From the NCBI RefSeq assembly GCF_024810105.1, contig NZ_JANUDX010000002.1:1-64000 (forward strand): a stretch of 64,000 nt of DNA. The letters run 5' to 3'. A program made the translations under genes and the position numbers. Under the pieces are notes generated by a model. The model was not told the DNA's origin. It did no database searches and saw only the letters and a program-made list of their open reading frames with translations. The stretch's first letter is position 1, and the number at the start of each line of letters is the position of its first letter. Of this stretch, positions 35,295-45,453 are shown one piece after another. The stretch is from Stenotrophomonas sp. BIGb0135 (GTDB lineage: Bacteria > Pseudomonadota > Gammaproteobacteria > Xanthomonadales > Xanthomonadaceae).

Positions 35295-36180
35295 CGCCAC
35301 GCCATGCGTGGCTGCTCTTCGATCCGGCGCCGCGCGCAGCCACCCATGGGGTGGCTCTACGGGATGCACACGTGGCGCCATGCCATGCGTGGCTGTATGT
35401 CTATCCGGCGCCGCGTGCAGCCACCCATGGGGTGGCTCTACGGGATGCACGACGTGGCGCTTTGTCATGCGTGGCTGTATGTCGATCCGGCCTCGCGCGC
35501 AGCCACCCATGGGGTGGCTCTACGGGATGCACGACGTGGCGCCATGCCATGCGTGGCTGCTCTTCGATCCGGCCTCGCGTGCAGCCACCCATGGGGTGGC
35601 TCTACGGGATGCACATCGTAGAGCCACGCCATGCGTGGCTGTATGTCGATCCGGCCTCGCGTGCAGCCACCCATGGGGTGGCTCTACGGGACGCATATCG
35701 TAGAGCCACGCCATGCGTGGCTGTATGTCGATCCGGCCTCGGGTGCAGCCACCCATGGGGTGGCTCTACGGGATGCACGACGTGGCGCCATGCCATGCGT
35801 GGCTGTATGTCGATCCGGCCTCGCGTGCAGCCACCCATGGGGTGGCTCTACGGGATGCACGGCGTGGCGCCATGCCATGCGTGGCTGCTCTTCGATCCGG
35901 CCTCGCTTGCAGCCACCCATGGGGTGGCTCTACGGGATGCACGGCGTGGCGCCACGCCATGCGTGGCTGCTCTTCGATCCGGCGCCGCGTGCAGCCACCC
36001 ATGGGTGGTTCTACGGGATGCGCACGTGGCGCCATGCCATGCGTGGCTGTATGTCGATCCGGCCTCGCGTGCAGCCACCCATGGGGTGGCTCTACAAGAC
36101 GCATATCGTAGAGCCACGCCATGCGTGGCTGCTCTTCGATCCGGCGCCGCGCGCAGCCACCTATGGGGTGGCTCTACGGG
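35291..36180. repeat. tandem array of 11 SMAG pairs (period 82 bp)
   Basis: Eleven near-identical units. The right arm GCAGCCACCC begins at 35336, 35417, 35499, 35581, 35663, 35745, 35827, 35909, 35991, 36071 and 36153 (steps 81, then 82, with one 80). Each unit has a left hairpin (GCCACGC / GCGTGGC, with GTAG at its 5' end in several copies), a linker of about 20 bp with ATCCGG, and a right hairpin (AGCCACCC / GGGTGGCT) ending in CTAC. Left and right arms are also inverted relative to each other. Several forward and reverse reading frames stay open through it only because of the repeat. No gene; it fills the space between the LysR gene and proC. Confidence 0.9.
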
Positions 36181-36201
36181 AATCCGGGGGGCGTCCCTGC
36201 G

Positions 36202-37023
36202 TCAGTCGTTCGCCGCCGACAGCGCGTGGCCGCGCCGGGTTGCCGCGTCGATCGCGCGCGCCACGATGGCCTCGAAGCCGTCGGCCTGGAATGATTCGAT
36301 CGCGGCCTGCGTGGTGCCGTTCGGCGAGGTCACCCGGCGGCGCAGTTCGACCGGGGCTTCGCCGGATTCGTCCAGCATGCGGCTGGCACCGAGCAGGGTC
36401 TGCACCACCAGCGTGCGCGCCGCGTCGGCCGGCAGGCCCTGTGCGATCGCCGCCGCTTCCATCGCCTCGGCCAGCAGGAACACATAGGCCGGCCCGCTGC
36501 CCGATACCGCGGTCACCGCATCCATGCGGGCCTCATCGTCGATCCATACCGTGCGCCCGGCACTGGCCAGCACCGCGTCGGCCTGGCGGCGCTGGGCCTC
36601 ACTGACGCCTGCGGTGGCGAACAGCCCGGTCACGCCCGCGCCCAGCAACGCCGGCGTGTTGGGCATCGCCCGCACCACCGCCGGGTTGCCGCCCAGCCAG
36701 CGCTCGAGTTGGGTGCTGGTGATGCCGGCGGCGATCGACAGCACCAGCGGCTGCTGGCTGCGGGCCAATGCCGTGAGCGAGGCGCATACATCGCGCAGCA
36801 CCTGCGGCTTCACCGCCAGCACCCAGACCGCGCCCTGCGCGGCAGCTTCGGTGGCGCTGGCGTAGGTCTTCACCCCGAAGTCGGCGGTCAGCTGTTCGCG
36901 CAGTGCAGTGACCGGTTCGGCCACGTGGATGTGCGCCGGCGCGGTGCCCTGGCGGATCAGCCCGGCGATCAGGCTGCGGGCCATGTTGCCGCCGCCGATG
37001 AAGGTAAGCGTGGATGCGCTCAT
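36202..37023 (-). CDS. proC: pyrroline-5-carboxylate reductase
   Basis: NAD(P)H-dependent last step of proline synthesis. The 273-residue product has the N-terminal Rossmann motif FIGGGNMARSLIAGL, the AVKPQVL region near residue 75, and the C-terminal VSGSGPAYVFLLAEAM helix that forms the active site. Length matches the family. It is followed on the same strand by yggS, the standard order in many bacteria (yggS-proC), here with proC downstream. Confidence 0.96.
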   Translation of the reverse strand: MSASTLTFIGGGNMARSLIAGLIRQGTAPAHIHVAEPVTALREQLTADFGVKTYASATEAAAQGAVWVLAVKPQVLRDVCASLTALARSQQPLVLSIAAGITSTQLERWLGGNPAVVRAMPNTPALLGAGVTGLFATAGVSEAQRRQADAVLASAGRTVWIDDEARMDAVTAVSGSGPAYVFLLAEAMEAAAIAQGLPADAARTLVVQTLLGASRMLDESGEAPVELRRRVTSPNGTTQAAIESFQADGFEAIVARAIDAATRRGHALSAAND

Positions 37024-37053
37024 GCGATCTCCTTGGAACGGGGGAAAAGAAAA

Positions 37054-37734
37054 TCAGGCCGGGCGCGGGCGCGCACCGAACAGGGCCGTGCCGATCCGCA
37101 CCATCGTCGCGCCGTGGGCGATCGCTTCCGGGTAGTCGCCGCTCATGCCCATCGACAACGTATCCACCTGCGGGTACTGCGCCGCCAGCGCCTGGAACAG
37201 GGTACGCATGGCCTCGAAGGCCCGCGCGCGCCGCTCGGCGTCCGGCCACGGCGCCGGGATCGCCATCAGGCCGCGCAGGCGCAGCCGCGGTTCGGCGGCG
37301 ATGGCCGCAGCCAACGCCGGCACCGCATCCGGGCGGCAGCCATGCTTGCTGCCTTCATCATCGATATTGACCTGCACCAGCACCTCCAGCGGGGGCAGCC
37401 CGGCCGGCCGGTGGGCCGCCAGCGCCGCCACCAGCCTGGGCCGGTCCACGCTCTGCACCCAGTGGAAGTGGCGCGCGGCCAGCTCGGCCTTGTTCGACTG
37501 CAGGTGGCCGATCAGGTGCCACTCCAGGCCCAGCGCGGCCAGTGCGTCGATCTTGGCCACCGCTTCCTGCACGTAGTTCTCGCCGAACGCGCGCTGGCCT
37601 TGGGCGGCCAATGCCGCCACCGCGTCGGCCGGCTGGGTCTTGGACACCGCCAGCAGGCGGGGGGCTGGCCGGCCAGCGGCGGCGGCCGCGTTGTGCAGGT
37701 TCAGCAATATCGTCGGCAGGGGCAGCGCGGACAC
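37054..37734 (-). CDS. yggS: PLP homeostasis protein YggS
   Basis: Pyridoxal-phosphate-binding TIM-barrel protein of 226 residues (YggS/PLPBP), a vitamin B6 buffer with effects on amino-acid metabolism. Motifs: LLAVSKTQPAD with the PLP-binding Lys, GENYVQEAVAKI, WHLIGHLQSNKAELAA, and SMGMSGDY with IGTALFGAR at the end. It lies upstream of proC on the same strand with a 30-nt gap and divergent from pilT. Confidence 0.95.
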   Translation of the reverse strand: MSALPLPTILLNLHNAAAAAGRPAPRLLAVSKTQPADAVAALAAQGQRAFGENYVQEAVAKIDALAALGLEWHLIGHLQSNKAELAARHFHWVQSVDRPRLVAALAAHRPAGLPPLEVLVQVNIDDEGSKHGCRPDAVPALAAAIAAEPRLRLRGLMAIPAPWPDAERRARAFEAMRTLFQALAAQYPQVDTLSMGMSGDYPEAIAHGATMVRIGTALFGARPRPA

Positions 37735-37820
37735 GGGCGTTTTCCGGTAGATCAGGAACGCTATACTGCCGCCCGGGGAAAGAACCTTCCAGTCGCAGCA
37801 GTCATGGGGAGTAGCAGCGC

Positions 37821-38858
37821 ATGGATATCGCCGAACTGTTGGCGTTTTCCGTAAAGAACAAAGCGTCGGATCTTCATCTGTCGGCAGGCCTGCCGCCGAT
37901 GATCCGCGTCGACGGCGATGTCCGTCGCATCAATATCCCGGCCCTGGACCACAAGCAGGTCCATGCGCTCGTCTACGACATCATGTCGGACAAGCAGCGC
38001 CGCGATTACGAGGAATTCCTCGAAGTCGACTTCTCGTTCGAGATTCCGTCGCTGGCGCGCTTCCGCGTCAACGCGTTCAACCAGAACCGTGGCGCGGGTG
38101 CGGTGTTCCGTACCATTCCCTCGGAAGTGTTGACGCTCGAAGACCTGAACACGCCGCCGATCTTCCGCGAACTGATCGACCAGCCGCAGGGCCTGATCCT
38201 GGTCACCGGCCCGACCGGTTCGGGCAAGTCGACCACGCTGGCGGCGATGATCGACTACATCAACAAGAACGAATACGGCCACATCCTCACCGTCGAGGAT
38301 CCGATCGAATTCGTGCACACCTCGCAGAAGTGCCTGATCAACCAGCGCGAAGTGCACCGTGACACGCACGGCTTCAACGAAGCGCTGCGCTCGGCCCTGC
38401 GTGAAGACCCGGACATCATCCTGGTCGGCGAATTGCGCGACCTGGAAACCATCCGCCTGGCGCTGACCGCCGCGGAAACTGGCCACCTGGTGTTCGGCAC
38501 GCTGCACACCAGTTCGGCGGCCAAGACCATCGACCGCATCATCGACGTGTTCCCCGCCGGCGAAAAACCGATGGTGCGCTCGATGTTGTCCGAGTCGCTG
38601 CGTGCGGTGATCTCCCAGGCCCTGTTGAAGAAGGTCGGTGGCGGGCGTACCGCCGCGTGGGAAATCATGGTTGGCACCCCGGCCATCCGCAACCTGATCC
38701 GCGAGGACAAGGTGGCGCAGATGTATTCGGCCATCCAGACCGGCCAGCAGATGGGCATGATGACCCTGGACCAGCACCTGCAGGACCTGGTCAAGCGCAG
38801 CCTGATCACCCGCAACCAGGCGCGCGAGTACGCCAAGGACAAGCGGATTTTCGAATAA
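37821..38858 (+). CDS. pilT: type IV pilus retraction ATPase PilT
   Basis: Hexameric ATPase that retracts type IV pili, driving twitching. The 345-residue product has Walker A GPTGSGKSTT (about residues 131-140), the Asp box with EDPIEFVH, Walker B RSALREDPDIILVGELRD, the His box GHLVFGTLHT, and the C-terminal AIRNLIRE (AGLIREx-type) motif. The ATG has a GGGGAG ribosome site. A TATACT at 37762-37767 is a candidate -10. pilU follows. Confidence 0.97.
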   Translation: MDIAELLAFSVKNKASDLHLSAGLPPMIRVDGDVRRINIPALDHKQVHALVYDIMSDKQRRDYEEFLEVDFSFEIPSLARFRVNAFNQNRGAGAVFRTIPSEVLTLEDLNTPPIFRELIDQPQGLILVTGPTGSGKSTTLAAMIDYINKNEYGHILTVEDPIEFVHTSQKCLINQREVHRDTHGFNEALRSALREDPDIILVGELRDLETIRLALTAAETGHLVFGTLHTSSAAKTIDRIIDVFPAGEKPMVRSMLSESLRAVISQALLKKVGGGRTAAWEIMVGTPAIRNLIREDKVAQMYSAIQTGQQMGMMTLDQHLQDLVKRSLITRNQAREYAKDKRIFE

Positions 38859-38951
38859 GCAACGAGGCAGGGCAGGGCGCCCGGCATGGCCACCGTGGCC
38901 GCCGGGCGCCGGTTTTCTCCACCTACCGCTACGTTTCCGGAGTACACCGCG

Positions 38952-40088
38952 ATGAGTACCACCACCATCGACTTCACCTCGTTCCTCAAGCTGATGGCGC
39001 ACCAGAAGGCGTCGGACCTGTTCATCACCGCCGGCATGCCGCCGGCGATCAAGGTCAACGGCAAGATCTCGCCGATCACCCAGACCCCGCTGACGCCGCA
39101 GCAGAGCCGCGACATGGTGCTCAACGTGATGACGCCGGCGCAGCGCGAAGAGTTCGAAAAGACCCACGAGTGCAACTTCGCCATCGGCCTGTCCGGCGTT
39201 GGCCGTTTCCGCGTGAGCTGCTTCTACCAGCGCAACCAGGTCGGCATGGTGCTGCGCCGGATCGAGACGCGCATCCCCACCGTGGAAGAGCTGAACCTGC
39301 CGCCGATCATCAAGACGCTGGCGATGACCAAGCGCGGCATCATCCTGTTCGTGGGTGCCACCGGCACCGGTAAATCCACCTCGCTGGCGGCGATGATCGG
39401 CTACCGCAACCACAACTCGACCGGGCACATCATCACCATCGAAGACCCGATCGAATTCGTGCACAAGCACGAGGGCTGCATCATCACCCAGCGTGAAGTG
39501 GGCATCGACACCGACAGCTGGGAGGCGGCGCTGAAGAACACCCTGCGCCAGGCGCCGGACGTGATCATGATCGGCGAAGTGCGCACCCGCGAAGGCATGG
39601 ACCACGCCATCGCATTTGCCGAAACCGGCCACCTGGTGCTGTGCACGCTGCACGCCAACAACGCCAACCAGGCGATGGACCGCATCATCAACTTCTTCCC
39701 CGAAGACCGTCGCAACCAGTTGTTGATGGATCTGTCGCTCAACCTCAAGGGCGTGGTCGCCCAGCAGCTGGTGCCCTCGCCGGACGGCAAGTCGCGCAAG
39801 GTCGCCATGGAGATCATGCTCGGCACGCCGCTGGTGCAGGATTACATCCGCGACGGCGAAATCCACAAGCTCAAGGAAGTGATGAAGGAGTCGGTGCAGC
39901 TGGGCATGCGCACCTTCGACCAGAGCCTGTTCGAGCTGTACCAGGCCGGTGAGATCAGTTACGAAGACGCGCTGCGCTACGCCGACTCGCAGAACGAAGT
40001 GCGCCTGCGCATCAAGCTGTCCCAGGGCGGCGATGCACGCACCCTGTCGCAGGGCCTGGACGGGGTGGAAATCTCCGAGATCCGCTGA
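38952..40088 (+). CDS. pilU: type IV pilus retraction ATPase PilU
   Basis: PilT paralogue that assists retraction. The 378-residue product has Walker A GATGTGKSTS, EDPIEFVHKHEG, the Walker B RQAPDVIMIGEVR, and CTLHANNANQAMDR. It is longer than PilT at the C-terminus by about 30 residues, as PilU usually is. The ATG at 38952 is supported by the MSTTTIDFTSFLKLMAHQKASDL start. Gap to pilT is 93 nt. Confidence 0.96.
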   Translation: MSTTTIDFTSFLKLMAHQKASDLFITAGMPPAIKVNGKISPITQTPLTPQQSRDMVLNVMTPAQREEFEKTHECNFAIGLSGVGRFRVSCFYQRNQVGMVLRRIETRIPTVEELNLPPIIKTLAMTKRGIILFVGATGTGKSTSLAAMIGYRNHNSTGHIITIEDPIEFVHKHEGCIITQREVGIDTDSWEAALKNTLRQAPDVIMIGEVRTREGMDHAIAFAETGHLVLCTLHANNANQAMDRIINFFPEDRRNQLLMDLSLNLKGVVAQQLVPSPDGKSRKVAMEIMLGTPLVQDYIRDGEIHKLKEVMKESVQLGMRTFDQSLFELYQAGEISYEDALRYADSQNEVRLRIKLSQGGDARTLSQGLDGVEISEIR

Positions 40089-40257
40089 GGCCTCCACCGC
40101 GCCACGCGGCCACCGGCAGGCCCACGAACCTGCCCGTGGCCGGCGCATGCCACCCCGCTGGCGCACCGGATTCTTCTTTGGCATAGTCGCGCCGCGCCCC
40201 GATCGCGGGCGCGGTACCGGCCGCCGCCGGGCCACACCCTTCCAGGCAAGACCGCAT

Positions 40258-40884
40258 ATGGACATGCACAACCCCTACAAGCCGCCGGGCCAGGCGCTGC
40301 CCTCGTCGGGCCAGCCGATGTCCGCGCCCCTGCCGCCGGACCAGCGTGCCGCGCTGCTGCAGGCGATCGACAAGCCGATGTACTTCGCGCCCTCCACGTT
40401 CAAGCTTGCCGCGATGTCGCTGGTGACGTTCGGCCTTTACACGATGTACTGGTTCTGGCGGAACTGGCAGGCCATCCAGCGCGAAACGGGCGAATCCCTG
40501 TGGCCGTGGGCACGTGCACTGTTCTGCCCGCTATGGTCCTTTTCCTGCTTTGCCCAGCTTGCCGACCTGGTACGCGGCCGCCGTCGTGAACTGGCCTTTC
40601 CAGTGGCGCTGCTGGGCATCGTGTTCCTCGTCCTCACCCTGGCCGGCCGGCTCGACAACGCCGCCTCCCTGCTTGCCTTCCTGAGCTTCGTCCCCTTGTT
40701 GCCGGTCAACGCGCTGCTGCGCCAGTACCATCGCGACGAACGCATCGACAGCACGCGACTGGACCGCCTGACGATCTGGCACGTCCTGATCCTCCTGGCA
40801 GGGGGCGGGTTGTTGCTGATGCTCCTGCTGGTGATCATCCTGGGCGAGGTGACGATCAACCTGCCTGAGGGCACGCTGAGCTGA
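40258..40884 (+). CDS. hypothetical four-helix membrane protein
   Basis: A 208-residue inner-membrane protein with a proline-rich N-terminus (PPGQALPSSGQPMSAPLPPDQ) and four hydrophobic segments: about 43-60 (TFKLAAMSLVTFGLYTMYWFWRNW), 92-106, 115-135 and 175-195. The motif TFGLYTMYWFWRNWQ is typical of DUF4234-like small membrane proteins. No function known. It starts 170 nt after pilU; the gap shows no further gene. Confidence 0.65.
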   Translation: MDMHNPYKPPGQALPSSGQPMSAPLPPDQRAALLQAIDKPMYFAPSTFKLAAMSLVTFGLYTMYWFWRNWQAIQRETGESLWPWARALFCPLWSFSCFAQLADLVRGRRRELAFPVALLGIVFLVLTLAGRLDNAASLLAFLSFVPLLPVNALLRQYHRDERIDSTRLDRLTIWHVLILLAGGGLLLMLLLVIILGEVTINLPEGTLS

Positions 40885-40905
40885 ATTGATGATCAGGGTT
40901 CATGA

Positions 40906-41982
<1,077 letters not shown>

Positions 41983-42134
41983 CGCACGGCGCGCCCGCAC
42001 CAACGTATCGACTTTCAGCGTATCGCCGGAAAGTTCAATCGACCCGCATTCAACAATGAGTTCGGCGTCGGGTTTCCGAGCGGTGCATTTCCCTAAGGTG
42101 TTCTGGCGGAGTCGACCGCTGACGGGAGATGGAG

Positions 42135-42449
42135 ATGAATCGGAGTGTTGCGGTGTCCTTGTCGTCACCGCTCGGCCTGTCCACGACGTCATGCGACTCG
42201 GTCGCGCCAGCAAGCACCAAGGCACGGTGTACGCTTGAAGCGGGCGGAGGCGGAGAGCACGCCAATGGCGCAGGGGCCGATTCCGTACGCTACGAGATCA
42301 TTCCTTTCCGATCGAACGTCGGATCGGGTACCCAGACTATTGCGGGCATTTCGTCCTGCGAAGGGCGTGAGCTCAACCGGTTCTCCGTTGTCTTTGACGG
42401 AACGCCGGATTGCCCGGGGTATCCCACCGATACCGAGTGCAGGGAGTGA
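42135..42449 (+). CDS. hypothetical protein ahead of putative metallopeptidase
   Basis: A 104-residue frame that I do not recognise, rich in Ser, Gly and Cys (late cysteines in ISSCEG and TPDCPGYPTDTEC). A GGGAG site lies 6 nt before ATG 42135 (ATG 42129 is also possible). The stop overlaps the next gene's GTG (GTGA), which supports coupling. Base composition and codon use are less GC-biased than the genes on either side. No signal peptide is evident. Confidence 0.45.
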   Translation: MNRSVAVSLSSPLGLSTTSCDSVAPASTKARCTLEAGGGGEHANGAGADSVRYEIIPFRSNVGSGTQTIAGISSCEGRELNRFSVVFDGTPDCPGYPTDTECRE

Positions 42450-43345
42450 AACACACCAGGAGGCGCGCACGCGCGGGTCAGTGCGTCCTCCACGTCGCTC
42501 GAATTGCCGGCCGTACCTGCCAAGTATGCTTCGGCGCGCGCGGCATGATGCTCGTGGTTGCGTTGTCACTCGCGGGCTGTCGATCCTACTTTCCGGCCGA
42601 GGTGACGCGACAGGTCTCCGAAGCAGGTGCGATAGGTCTTTCCTACGGCGGTACCCGGCGCGTGTCGTATCTCATCACCACGCAATTCATTCCTGGACGA
42701 TCCCTCCCGTCCCGGGCGTCGCAGCAACGCGTCCAATGCGGAGAGGACGTACCCCGGATCCACGTGCGTTGGCGCGATCCGCGTATCGAGCCGGATCAGG
42801 CCGAAGCGCTTTGCCGTCGGATCGCAGCAGCGGCGAGCTTTGTGGCTGGCTACAGCCAGGGGCGCAACGTCAGCACGATCCACGTGGATATCGTCGGCGT
42901 AGGCGAGAAGCAGGATGCACGCTGGCTGAGCGTTGCCGCGCCGGGAAAGCTGTCCATGCGCCTGGCAGTGCGCTGGTTGGCCGACGAGGAGCATCGTGCT
43001 ACCGAGGCCGTTTCCCAGGTGGCCCATGAACTGACCCACGTCGATGCGTATTTCCTCATGCCGGGTCATACCCGTGATACGGAGGAGCTGGCGTATCTTG
43101 CCGGCGCTTGCGCGCAGTGGCGTGTCGTTGGCGTATTGGCCACGCGGGATCTGATCGCCGCCCCCCTGCAGGGGGTGGAGGACGTCTTTCGGCGATCCTC
43201 CCAGGTCGCGCATCGGATCTGGAGCCTGCTGCATCATTTCGTTGCGGCAGCGCCACTGACCGGCAGTTCGCCACAGGCGGCGGAGTTCTCGGCGCTGTGT
43301 GAACGTCGTCTTCGGGCAGGATTCGCAGCGCTGCGCGAGCACTGA
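42446..43345 (+). CDS. putative zinc metallopeptidase lipoprotein
   Basis: About 299 residues from a GTG start that overlaps the previous stop by 4 nt. The N-terminus is basic, then a short hydrophobic stretch and lipobox (MMLVVALSLAGC, residues 34-45). A typical HExxH zinc site lies in VAHELTHVDAYF (around residue 195), with a likely third ligand glutamate in DTEELAYLAGAC about 20 residues on. This is the signature of a gluzincin-like peptidase, but I do not recognise the family. The start is uncertain; ATG 42544 would lose the basic region. Composition is somewhat lower in GC than neighbours. Confidence 0.6.
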   Translation: MKHTRRRARAGQCVLHVARIAGRTCQVCFGARGMMLVVALSLAGCRSYFPAEVTRQVSEAGAIGLSYGGTRRVSYLITTQFIPGRSLPSRASQQRVQCGEDVPRIHVRWRDPRIEPDQAEALCRRIAAAASFVAGYSQGRNVSTIHVDIVGVGEKQDARWLSVAAPGKLSMRLAVRWLADEEHRATEAVSQVAHELTHVDAYFLMPGHTRDTEELAYLAGACAQWRVVGVLATRDLIAAPLQGVEDVFRRSSQVAHRIWSLLHHFVAAAPLTGSSPQAAEFSALCERRLRAGFAALREH

Positions 43346-43353
43346 GCGATCAC

Positions 43354-43379
43354 GGCAGCGGCGCGTCCGCGCCGCTGCC
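43354..43379. terminator. bidirectional hairpin between convergent genes
   Basis: A perfect 11-bp GC stem (GGCAGCGGCGC / GCGCCGCTGCC) with a 4-nt loop fills the gap between the convergent metallopeptidase and hydrolase genes. There is no T-run on either strand, so it may stabilise 3' ends as much as terminate. Confidence 0.5.
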
Positions 43380-43390
43380 GCGGGGGCCGG

Positions 43391-44212
43391 TCAGCCCCGG
43401 ATGAAGGCCAGCAAGTCGGCATTGATCACCTCGGCATGCGTGGTGCACATGCCATGCGGGTAGCCCTTGTAGACCTTCAATGTGCCGTGTTTCAGCAGTT
43501 TGATCGACAGTTCAGCGGAGTCGGCGATCGGCACGATCTGGTCGTCGTCGCCGTGCAGCACCAGCACCGGCACGTCGATTTTCTTCAGGTCCTCGGTGAA
43601 GTCGGTTTCCGAGAACGCCTTGATGCAGTCGTAGTGCGCGTTGATCGCGCCGGCCATGCCCTGCCGCCACCAGTTGTCGACCACGCCCTGCTGGACCGGC
43701 GCGCCGGCGCGGTTGAAGCCGTAGAAGGGAATCGGCACCTCGCGGTAGAAGTTGGCGCGGCCGGCCGCCAGTTGCTGGCGGAACCCATCGAAGACCTCCT
43801 TCGGCGTACCGCCCGGGTTGGCCGCGCTCTTGATCATGATCGGCGGCACCGCACCGACCAGCACCGCCTTGGCCACGCGGCCGGGTTTGGCCTGGGCCAC
43901 GTAATGGGCCACCTCGCCACCGCCGGTGGAGTGGCCGATATGGATCGCATCGCGCAGGTCCAGGTGGTCGGCCAACGCATTGACGTCGGCCACGTAGGTG
44001 TCCATGTCATGGCCCCCGCTGGTCTGCGAGGAACGGCCGTGGCCGCGGCGGTCGTGGGCGATTACGCGGTACCCCTGCAGCAGGAAGAACTGCAGCTGGG
44101 TGTCCCAGTCGTCGGCGCTGAGCGGCCAGCCATGGTGGAACACGATCGGCTGGCCGTTGCCCCAGTCCTTGTAGAAGATCTCGGTCTTGTCGGGGGTGGT
44201 GAGGTAGGGCAT
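43391..44212 (-). CDS. alpha/beta hydrolase, non-haem chloroperoxidase-like
   Basis: A 273-residue cofactor-free haloperoxidase/esterase-type hydrolase. Oxyanion HHGWPLS, nucleophile Ser in IGHSTGGGE, Asp in [10 protein letters not shown], His in YPHGMC. Such enzymes act as esterases and perhydrolases; the chloroperoxidase label is historical. Starts from ATG 44212 with GGAG upstream (CTCC on the shown strand). Monocistronic. Confidence 0.9.
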   Translation of the reverse strand: MPYLTTPDKTEIFYKDWGNGQPIVFHHGWPLSADDWDTQLQFFLLQGYRVIAHDRRGHGRSSQTSGGHDMDTYVADVNALADHLDLRDAIHIGHSTGGGEVAHYVAQAKPGRVAKAVLVGAVPPIMIKSAANPGGTPKEVFDGFRQQLAAGRANFYREVPIPFYGFNRAGAPVQQGVVDNWWRQGMAGAINAHYDCIKAFSETDFTEDLKKIDVPVLVLHGDDDQIVPIADSAELSIKLLKHGTLKVYKGYPHGMCTTHAEVINADLLAFIRG

Positions 44213-44379
44213 GTCGTGGACTCCGGGTGAGGGAAGGGAGGCGCGGGACGGGGTACCGTTTCATGCTGCGCAGCAGCGCGTTCAGCCGGCATGAAAGGCA
44301 GATGTCGATTCCGCGCCTGTCACGGCGTCATAGGTGCAGGACCGGCCATTCCGGCGGGTCGTCCAGCGAGGCAGCCAGC

Positions 44380-44598
44380 ATGAGCGATACCCCGACAGTG
44401 AAGGGCCCGGCGTCCTATTTCCCCTCCATCGAGAAGACCTACGGCCAGCCGGTCGGGCACTGGTTGGCGCTGCTGGTGGCCCAGGGCGGCGCCCGGCACA
44501 TGGAACTGGTGGGCTTCCTCAAGACCGAGCACGGGCTGGGCCACGGCCATGCCAATGCGCTGGTGGCACATCATCTGGCCGCGGCACGCGTGGGCTGA
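44380..44598 (+). CDS. DUF4287 protein
   Basis: A 72-residue protein of the DUF4287 family, known from many bacteria and recognised by IEKTYGQPVGHWLALLVAQGG and the C-terminal GFLKTEHGLGHGHANALVAHHL. It is small, soluble and of unknown role; relatives include the N-terminal domain of larger DUF4287-DUF5655 proteins. A longer upstream frame is not supported. Confidence 0.8.
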   Translation: MSDTPTVKGPASYFPSIEKTYGQPVGHWLALLVAQGGARHMELVGFLKTEHGLGHGHANALVAHHLAAARVG

Positions 44599-44682
44599 GC
44601 CGGGAAACGGGCCGTGCCGGGCGTGAAGCCCTGCGGCGATGGCATGCTGTGCGCCCTTGCCGCCGACAGGAGTCGACCCGCG

Positions 44683-45384
44683 ATGTCGCGCCTCAACGAA
44701 CTACGGGTGGATTCCAGTCCCGCGGTCAGCCGCCACGGGCGCGAGCCGGCGGGCCTGGCGTTCCGGGCCGACGCGTACCACGTCGCCGCGCTCTTCATGG
44801 CGGCCCTGGACCGCGATTACGTCCTCGATGGGGCAAGCCTGCTCACCCTGCAGTGCGGTCCGGCCGGCGACGAGCCGCGCTATGAGCGCTTCCCCGGTGC
44901 CAGCGTGGTCCGCGTGGACCCCTTCGATGTCGCCGCGCACGCCCGCGCCGATCCCGCCCAGCGTGAGCGCACCGTGCTGGCGCTGATCGAACAGCACGGC
45001 TTGGCCTTGATCGACCGCGTGGGGGCCGATCCGCAGCCGTGGCGGGCGGCGGCGGCCGGCGTCCGCGCCCAGGGCCTTCAGCTGGAGTCCGAGATGACGG
45101 GGCTGGGCCGGGCGCTGCCGGGCCGCGCCGGCCGGATCCGCGTTTATCGCTGCCTGGGGGCGGGCTTCGGCGAGCGATGGGAGGCGCGCGTGCTCGACCG
45201 CAGCGGGACCGTGATCGCCTGCCACCCGATGCGCGCGCCCGCCGCGCTGGACCAGCGCGACTGGTTCAAGCGCTCGGCCTGGGAAGCGGGGGTGTTCGTG
45301 GTGCGCCAGCGGCTGGGGCAGCGCGTGTTCTCGCTCGCGTTGCCCACTGACGAGGCGCCCGCGCACTGCTGGTCGGCCCTCTGA
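44683..45384 (+). CDS. hypothetical protein
   Basis: A 233-residue protein without signal peptide or membrane segment that I do not recognise. ATG 44683 has an AGGAG site 9 nt upstream. Notable segments are RADAYHVAALFMAALDRDY near the N-terminus and a C-terminal region ending MRAPAALDQRDWFKRSAWEAGVFVVRQRLGQRVFSL. It stands alone between a DUF4287 and a YitT gene, all forward, with no obvious operon link. Confidence 0.6.
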   Translation: MSRLNELRVDSSPAVSRHGREPAGLAFRADAYHVAALFMAALDRDYVLDGASLLTLQCGPAGDEPRYERFPGASVVRVDPFDVAAHARADPAQRERTVLALIEQHGLALIDRVGADPQPWRAAAAGVRAQGLQLESEMTGLGRALPGRAGRIRVYRCLGAGFGERWEARVLDRSGTVIACHPMRAPAALDQRDWFKRSAWEAGVFVVRQRLGQRVFSLALPTDEAPAHCWSAL

Positions 45385-45453
45385 ATCGATTTCACCTGCA
45401 ACTGTCACGCTGATCGTGTCTAATACCGCTCCCCACGTACAGCCCCCACCCCC

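Noticed and set aside
35291..36180. CRISPR array
   Set aside because: Repeats are regularly spaced, but the 'spacers' are also nearly identical between units, the repeats are palindromic arms of a REP pair, and no cas genes are near.
35304..36605. Long open frames with repeats such as CHAWLYVDPASRAATHGVAL in several forward and reverse frames
   Set aside because: They exist on both strands and in all three forward frames at once because the 82-bp repeat has few stops. No ribosome site or conserved start is present.
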